DNA of 28,330 nucleotides from CAZTXD01 sp964617995 (lineage in GTDB: Bacteria > Actinomycetota > Acidimicrobiia > Spongiisociales > ZC4RG35). Every line of letters begins with the position of its first letter. Position 1 is the stretch's first letter. Made by a program: the position numbers and the translations under genes. The notes below the pieces were generated by a model. That model was not told the DNA's origin. It did not search any database and saw only the letters and a list, made by a program, of their open reading frames with translations. Positions 23,979-28,330 of this stretch are shown here, piece by piece. The stretch lies in assembly GCA_964617995.1 (NCBI GenBank), contig CAZTXD010000034.1:1-28330 (forward strand). Reading direction: 5' to 3'.

Positions 23979-24196
23979 TGCCCGTCGCTGGCCCGTTGCG
24001 CCGATCCAAAGAGTGCCGGTTCGATCGTCCTGTCGGTGCTGGTCAGGTCGATGGTCACCGATCCACACACCGAGCAGGTCTGGCGGGTCATCCCGCCCCC
24101 GACCCTCTTGGGGGAGCCGAAACGGTGGTCGCCCTTGCGACAGCCAGAAGCCGCCTTGCGGCGGCTACGCCGACCGGGCTTTTGGTTGGAACCCAT
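23975..24196 (-). CDS. Small basic protein with a CxxC zinc-ribbon-like motif
   Basis: The 73-residue product starts at ATG 24196. Its first 35 residues are very basic (KPGRRSRRKAA, then GCRKGDHRFGSPKR), followed by TCSVCGSVTIDLTST and an acidic/neutral tail. C-x4-H in the first half and C-x2-C in the second could bind one zinc ion. TAGCCT ends 10 nt before the start, overlapping the stop of the upstream hydrolase. It lies 13 nt after that hydrolase and overlaps the Nudix start, which supports translation of this frame. I do not recognise the family; nucleic-acid binding would fit the charge. The frame is open upstream to 24280 without plausible content. Confidence 0.6.
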   Translation of the reverse strand: MGSNQKPGRRSRRKAASGCRKGDHRFGSPKRVGGGMTRQTCSVCGSVTIDLTSTDRTIEPALFGSAQRASDGH

Positions 24197-24209
24197 CTGA
24201 CGCCACAGG

Positions 24210-25001
24210 CTAGTGGCTGGGTTCGGCGATCTCCGGCAAACGCAGGGCGCCACCCACTCTGGTGGTCTGCCCCTCGACATGGGCGATCAAAGCCTCATGA
24301 ACGAGATGCCGGGCAGGATCGAGCAGGGCGTTGTGGCGGCATCTATCGAGCCATACGAGGTCACCGTCGAGACGACGCGCCAGCATCGGTCCTGAGACAG
24401 GCGCCACTGTCTCGTCGTTGCGCGATTGGATGACCAGAGCCGGCCGTCGCAGAGTGCGCGCTTCCCGCCATCCCCGCCGCACCACCTGGACCAGCTCCGA
24501 GACCGCCGACAACGGATGGGTGGGATAGGGCGACCACAGATGAGCAAGGTCGGGGTCAGGGCAGGGGACCCATGCGGCGTCGGTCTCGGTGAGGAAGTGG
24601 CGCGCCAGGGGCGCCAGTGGAACTTTGCGGTCTTTGGTCCGGACCGGGGCATTGATCGTGCTGATGGTGTAGGCCGCCGTGGGCCGGGCCAGGAGGATCG
24701 CCAGCATGCCTCCCATCGACAGCCCCACCAGATGCACCCGGCGGTGATGTCTCACCGAGGCAGCGGCGTCGCCGGCTGCCACCAGCCAGTCCTCGGCGCA
24801 GACGGTGGCCAGGTCCCGGGGCGAGGTGCCGTGGCCCGGAAGACGGGGAGCGACGACCGTGTGCCCGCGGGCATGCAAGACGTCAGCCATCGGCAGCCAG
24901 TGGCCGGGGTGGCCGCTGAAGCCGTGGATGAGAACGACGGCTTCGCCGCTGGTGCCCTCCCTGCGGATGTCGTTGGCCCAGTGGCCGACCTCCGGAGTCA
25001 T
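24210..25001 (-). CDS. Alpha/beta hydrolase, carboxylesterase/monoglyceride-lipase type
   Basis: The 263-residue soluble protein has the alpha/beta-hydrolase order: oxyanion motif LIHGFSGHPGHW (about 24-35), PRLPGHGTSP (about 53-62), nucleophile elbow GLSMGGM (about 93-99, Ser 95), acid residue in QSRNDETVAP (about 194-203), and a late His in CRHNALLDPARHLV (about 223-236). The pattern is close to Est30-type carboxylesterases and monoacylglycerol lipases, which hydrolyse short acyl esters. Its ATG is 6 nt after the stop of the E1 gene within a tandem 10-bp repeat, so it is translated from the same mRNA. Substrate and link to the dehydrogenase are not known. Confidence 0.88.
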   Translation of the reverse strand: MTPEVGHWANDIRREGTSGEAVVLIHGFSGHPGHWLPMADVLHARGHTVVAPRLPGHGTSPRDLATVCAEDWLVAAGDAAASVRHHRRVHLVGLSMGGMLAILLARPTAAYTISTINAPVRTKDRKVPLAPLARHFLTETDAAWVPCPDPDLAHLWSPYPTHPLSAVSELVQVVRRGWREARTLRRPALVIQSRNDETVAPVSGPMLARRLDGDLVWLDRCRHNALLDPARHLVHEALIAHVEGQTTRVGGALRLPEIAEPSH

Positions 25002-25007
25002 CCGGAG

Positions 25008-27119
25008 TCAGTCGCTCAGGAGGGCCGCGAGCTCGGCGGCCACCCGGGCAGCGTCGACGAGGCCGTGGCCTTCGATGGCGAACTGGGGCCAGGGCACATC
25101 GAATCCCGTCACTCTCCTCACCGGCGCTTCCAGGTCGAAGATCGCCTTCTCGGCCACGACCGCCGCCACATCCGAGGCGACACCGGCGGCACCCTGAGGT
25201 TCCTGCACCGCGAGAAGTCTCCCTGTCTTTGCGACGGATGCGAGGACCGTCTCGCGATCCCACGGGAACAGGGTTCGCAGGTCTATCACCTCCACCGAGG
25301 CGTCGGCGGACTCGGCCGCCTCGAGACAGACCGGCACCATTCCCCCGTAGGTCACAATGGTGGCGTCGGTGCCTTCTCGCCGGATGCGGGCCCGGCCGAT
25401 GGGCAGCGTGTAGTGATCGACGGGAACCTCCTCACGTCCGGCGCGGTAGAGCACCTTGGGCTCGAGGAACACGACGGGGTCGTCGCCTTCCAGAGCCGCA
25501 GCCAGCAGTCCTTTGGCGTCCGCCGGCGACGACGGGCAGATGACCACCAGTCCGGGGGCGTGAACGAAATAGGCCTCGGGCGAGTCGCAATGGTGCTCAT
25601 GCGCTCCGATCCCGGCACCGTTGGGGAAGCGCACCACCACAGGCGCCGGGGTGTGGCCCCGGGTTCGATAGCGGAATCGCCCCATATGGGAGACGATCTG
25701 ATCGAAGGCGGGATAGACGAAGCCGTCGAACTGGATCTCGGCCACCGGTCGTGCACCGGCCAGGGCCATCCCCACCGCCGTGCCGACGATGCCCGACTCG
25801 TTCAACGGGGTATCGATCACACGGTCGTCACCGAAGTCCCGCCACAGGCCTTCCGTTATGCGAAACACCCCACCGGAGACGCCGATATCCTCGCCGAGGA
25901 GGATGGTCTCGTCGTTTCGCTCCATCGCCTGGCGGAGTGCGGTATTGATCGCCTGGGCCATGGTCCAGCTCTCCGTCGGTCCCTGGGGCATCTCATCGCT
26001 GCCGACCACCCAGGTCTCCTCCTCGCTGAAACTCGTCTCTTCTTCGCCGTGTGATCGCTGCATGGCATGGAGCTGGTCGACTACGTGGCCGGGCACGCGG
26101 GCGAAGGCATGGCGAATCGCCTCATCCCGTCCCGGCAGGGGGCGGGCTTCGATGTCGGCGATGGCAGCCTCGACCAGATCGGAGGTCTCCATCGCCACCT
26201 TCTCGCCCACGCTCTCGTCCCACTCGTCGCGGGCCGCCAGGAACAACTCCAGACGGGTTATCGGGTCACGTTGGCGCCACTCCTCTTCCTCCTCGGCCGT
26301 GCGATAGAGACGGGCATCGTCGGCGGTGGCGTGAGCGCCGTAGCGATATGTGAGCGCCTCGATGAGGGTGGGGCCTTGTCCGTCGCGGGCCGACTGGACG
26401 GCGGAGCGGGTGGCGAGATACACGGCGATCGGATCCATTCCGTCCACCCGCACACCGTCGAACCCGTAGGCGATGGCTTTCTGGGCGATCGTGTCGGAGG
26501 CCGTTTGCTTCTCGTAGGGAACGGAGATGGCATAGAGGTTGTTGGCGCAGATGAACACCGTCGGCGTCTTCCACACCCCGGCGAAGTTCATGCCGGAGTG
26601 GAAGTCCACCTCCGAGGTGGCGCCGTCGCCGAAGTACACGGCGGTGACGGTGTCCTCGCCCCGCAGCTTCGTCACATAGGAGTAGCCAACGGCGTGGGGA
26701 AGCTGGGTGGCGATGGGCACGGTGATGATGCCCTGGCGATACCGGGCGATGTCCCATTCGGAATTGGGGAGGCCCCGCCAGTACGCCATGAACACCTCGA
26801 GGGGAAGTCCCCGGGCGACCTGGACGCCGTGCTCCCGATAAGAGGGGAAGACGAAGTCGTCGTCGCCCAGGGCCAGCGCTGATCCGATCTGAACCGCCTC
26901 CTGCCCCTCCAGCATCGGGTAGGTCCCCACCCGACCCTGTCGCTGCAGGGCCAGCATCCTCCGATCGAGCGTACGGGCCAGCACCATCTTCCGATAGAGC
27001 TCCTGATACAGCTCCGCCGACAGCTCGGGATCGTCACCAACCAGCCGGCCCTGGGGGTCGATCACCTGGAGGAGGCTGATGTCGGGCTCTTCGATGACCT
27101 CGTCGAGCGATGCAGTCAT
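25008..27119 (-). CDS. 2-oxoacid dehydrogenase E1, alpha and beta subunits fused
   Basis: The 703-residue protein joins both E1 chains of the branched-chain 2-oxoacid/pyruvate dehydrogenase type. Residues about 30-345 are E1-alpha: LARTLDRRMLALQRQGRVGTYP, then the thiamine-diphosphate motif GDGATSEVDFHSGMNFAGVW ending in CANN (about 163-193) and the YRYGAHATADD loop. Residues about 385-703 are E1-beta: MAQAINTALRQAMERN, LLGEDIG, GAHEHHCDSPEAYF and the DLRTLFPWD block. The usual form is two separate genes. E1 decarboxylates the 2-oxoacid and passes the acyl group to a lipoylated E2, absent here. The alpha sequence looks nearer to the branched-chain class, but the substrate is uncertain. ATG 27119 is taken from the family-like start and the upstream CAGACT box; the frame is open to 27188. 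Confidence 0.92.
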   Translation of the reverse strand: MTASLDEVIEEPDISLLQVIDPQGRLVGDDPELSAELYQELYRKMVLARTLDRRMLALQRQGRVGTYPMLEGQEAVQIGSALALGDDDFVFPSYREHGVQVARGLPLEVFMAYWRGLPNSEWDIARYRQGIITVPIATQLPHAVGYSYVTKLRGEDTVTAVYFGDGATSEVDFHSGMNFAGVWKTPTVFICANNLYAISVPYEKQTASDTIAQKAIAYGFDGVRVDGMDPIAVYLATRSAVQSARDGQGPTLIEALTYRYGAHATADDARLYRTAEEEEEWRQRDPITRLELFLAARDEWDESVGEKVAMETSDLVEAAIADIEARPLPGRDEAIRHAFARVPGHVVDQLHAMQRSHGEEETSFSEEETWVVGSDEMPQGPTESWTMAQAINTALRQAMERNDETILLGEDIGVSGGVFRITEGLWRDFGDDRVIDTPLNESGIVGTAVGMALAGARPVAEIQFDGFVYPAFDQIVSHMGRFRYRTRGHTPAPVVVRFPNGAGIGAHEHHCDSPEAYFVHAPGLVVICPSSPADAKGLLAAALEGDDPVVFLEPKVLYRAGREEVPVDHYTLPIGRARIRREGTDATIVTYGGMVPVCLEAAESADASVEVIDLRTLFPWDRETVLASVAKTGRLLAVQEPQGAAGVASDVAAVVAEKAIFDLEAPVRRVTGFDVPWPQFAIEGHGLVDAARVAAELAALLSD

Positions 27120-27126
27120 GTATGCG

Positions 27127-27132
27127 AGTCTG
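27127..27132 (-). promoter_or_regulatory. -10-like box for the E1 operon (CAGACT)
   Basis: CAGACT on the minus strand ends 7 nt before the ATG at 27119, the same spacing as the leaderless boxes elsewhere, with C in place of the first T. Confidence 0.35.
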
Positions 27133-27187
27133 CCACAGAAGCCCGGTCTGTGTGGACGGCTCATTGCGCTTGACGCCATATCCTTCA

Positions 27188-27207
27188 TCGATTATCGTCG
27201 ATTATCG
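27188..27207. promoter_or_regulatory. Tandem TCGATTATCG repeat, likely ArsR operator
   Basis: Two adjacent copies of TCGATTATCG end directly at the ATG of the arsR gene. The element contains TATCGT (27193-27198), usable as a -10 box 9 nt before the start. A repressor bound here would cover promoter and start codon, fitting autoregulation by ArsR. Confidence 0.6.
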
Positions 27208-27540
27208 ATGAAAATGGACGCAATGCCGCTGGACAGATCGGAAGCGACCGAATACGCCGGCTGGTTCCGGGCGCTGGCCGATCCCACCCGCATTCAGATC
27301 GTCTCCCTGCTGGCCCGGGCCGGACGACCGTTGCGGGTGGGGGAGGTGGTGAACTCGGTGGGAGTCGGCCAGTCGACCGTGTCGCATCACCTCGCCATCC
27401 TCGCCGAGGTGGGCTTCGTCCGGGCGGAACCGTCCGGTACTGCCGTGCTCTACCGGATCAACGACGATTGTGTGGAGTGTTTCCCGTCGGCGGCCGACAT
27501 CGTCATGGGCAACCCCGTTCCCGTCCCTTCTCCTATGTGA
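27208..27540 (+). CDS. arsR: ArsR/SmtB-family metalloid-responsive repressor
   Basis: The 110-residue winged-helix repressor shows FRALADPTRIQIVSLLA, recognition region VGVGQSTVSHHLAILAEVGFV and the wing (EPSGTAVLYRIN). The classic cysteine motif of the third helix (ELCVCDL) is absent; instead a pair C88-x2-C91 stands at the C-terminal end (NDDCVECF), a likely inducer site. ATG 27208 directly follows the tandem repeat; ATG 27214, two codons on, is possible. It precedes the methyltransferase by 12 nt, so arsenic is the probable inducer. The first 88 bp upstream are shared with the divergent E1 operon. Confidence 0.9.
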   Translation: MKMDAMPLDRSEATEYAGWFRALADPTRIQIVSLLARAGRPLRVGEVVNSVGVGQSTVSHHLAILAEVGFVRAEPSGTAVLYRINDDCVECFPSAADIVMGNPVPVPSPM

Positions 27541-27552
27541 AGGAGTGAATAC

Positions 27553-28275
27553 ATGGCACATGAAGACGTGATCGATCGCTATTCGTCCCTGGCGAGAGAT
27601 GCGCTGGCCGGAGTGACGATCGTCGACTGTGACGACGATGCCTTCGACGAGGGTTGCTTCGGAGCCGCGGCCTACATCGAGCTGGAAGGGCTGCCGGACG
27701 GTGCGACTCGGGCCAGTCTGGGATGCGGCAACCCCGTCGCCGTGGCGGACCTGCGGCCCGGAGACACCGTTCTCGATCTGGGGTCCGGGGGCGGCATCGA
27801 CGTTCTGCTCTCGGCTCGCCGCGTCGGGGAGAGTGGGACGGTCTACGGGATCGATGCCAGCACCGACATGCTGGAGCTCGCACGGCGAAATGCCGCCGAA
27901 GCCGGAGCCGACAACGTCGAATTCCTACATGGCTCGATCGAGGACATCCCTCTGGCAGGAGGAAGCGTCGACGTCGTGATCTCCAACTGCGTCATCAGCC
28001 TGACCAGCGACAAGGCGGCCGTGTTGCAGGAGGCCTTTCGGGTCCTGGTCCCCGGCGGTCGCTTCGGTGTGAGCGACATCGTGGTCGACGATCGCGATGA
28101 GCCCGAGCTGCGAGCCGCCGTCGAGGCGCAGGTGGGGAGCACCGAAGGGGCGCTCACGATCGCGGAATATCGCCGCCTGCTCGGCGACGCCGGGTTCTCG
28201 GACGTCACCATCGAGACGACCGTCGCCCACGGCGGGGGCGTCTACTCGGCGATCATCCGCGCCGCCAAGCCCTAG
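27553..28275 (+). CDS. arsM: Arsenite S-adenosylmethionine methyltransferase
   Basis: The 240-residue class I methyltransferase starts at ATG 27553 behind AAGGAGTG. SAM-binding motif I is VLDLGSGGGIDVLLSARRVG (about 73-92), followed by VYGIDASTDMLELAR. Family blocks are SLGCGNPVAVADLRPGD (Cys 58) and VISNCVISL (Cys 146). Two further Cys are at 26 and 35. In characterised ArsM a third conserved Cys lies in an AGCIAGAL-type segment; here the matching stretch reads AQVGSTEGAL (about 192-201) without Cys. The enzyme would convert arsenite to methylated species as detoxification; loss of the third Cys may limit the reaction or change the route. The poly-Cys tail seen in some homologues is also missing. 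It is co-transcribed with arsR. Confidence 0.9.
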   Translation: MAHEDVIDRYSSLARDALAGVTIVDCDDDAFDEGCFGAAAYIELEGLPDGATRASLGCGNPVAVADLRPGDTVLDLGSGGGIDVLLSARRVGESGTVYGIDASTDMLELARRNAAEAGADNVEFLHGSIEDIPLAGGSVDVVISNCVISLTSDKAAVLQEAFRVLVPGGRFGVSDIVVDDRDEPELRAAVEAQVGSTEGALTIAEYRRLLGDAGFSDVTIETTVAHGGGVYSAIIRAAKP

Positions 28276-28276
28276 T

Positions 28277-28330
28277 CCGTTTTCGCGCATCGAATGCGCG
28301 CGATAGCGCGCCTTCGATGCGCGAAAACGG
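28277..28330. terminator. Long inverted repeat at the window end
   Basis: An 18-bp perfect stem starting CCGTTTTCGCGCATCGAA, one T-C mismatch, then GCGCGC/GCGCGC around a GATA loop make a 54-nt nearly perfect hairpin directly after the arsM stop. The left arm begins one base after the stop codon; the right arm ends on the last base of the window, so any T run cannot be seen. It is a terminator or a dispersed palindromic repeat. Confidence 0.65.

Noticed and set aside
24426..26054. 542-codon plus-strand frame antisense to the E1 and hydrolase genes
   Set aside because: Composition is His/Gly/Arg-rich as expected for an antisense shadow; the opposite strand is clearly coding.

Overview
The window is GC-rich and reads as chromosome from an actinobacterium. 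The markers are a mycothiol-type DinB/maleylpyruvate-isomerase protein, a single-chain 2-oxoglutarate decarboxylase/dehydrogenase of the mycobacterial Kgd type, an RskA-like anti-sigma factor, Nudix plus histidine-phosphatase fusion like mycobacterial MutT1, and many promoters whose -10 box sits 6-7 nt before the start codon, as on leaderless mRNAs. An uncultured lineage near Acidimicrobiia is my guess; the class is inference. No CRISPR, insertion sequence, prophage or rRNA is visible.

Region 1 (1-3300) is decayed and accessory-looking. It holds the 3' end of a membrane-linked beta-lactamase-fold hydrolase, a frameshifted SRPBCC pseudogene, a lipoprotein built from two tandem domains, a 74-codon relic of the ClpB C-terminus, and a selenocysteine tRNA (anticodon UCA) whose 3' end lies about 36 bp from the ClpB relic.

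Region 2 (3300-5880) is regulatory: a small protein resembling the sulfite-oxidase fold, a membrane-anchored XRE regulator, an ECF sigma factor and its zinc-binding anti-sigma factor. It ends in an unassigned 240-nt element with a Shine-Dalgarno almost fully complementary to the 16S tail, held in a hairpin loop, a 14-codon leader ORF, several hairpins and a strong terminator. This is the best candidate for something undescribed.

Region 3 (5880-14750) is metabolic and housekeeping: cystathionine beta-synthase catalytic domain, DM13 protein, heme A synthase with a HAD hydrolase, a YyaL/DUF255 thioredoxin-like protein, a mycothiol-family enzyme, a primary-type sigma factor and a cell-wall amidase. 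Region 4 (14900-23080) holds a heterodimeric ABC exporter with one degenerate ATP site, a cytochrome c lipoprotein, Kgd, and an intergenic stretch with a dyad and a strong terminator.

Region 5 (23076-28330) has a minus-strand operon (fused E1 alpha-beta 2-oxoacid dehydrogenase, alpha/beta hydrolase, small Cys protein, Nudix/phosphatase) divergent from an ArsR-ArsM arsenic pair that ends in a long inverted repeat at the window edge. Respiration (CtaA, cytochrome c, Kgd, E1) and envelope work (amidase, lipoproteins, ABC exporter, anti-sigma) are the main themes.
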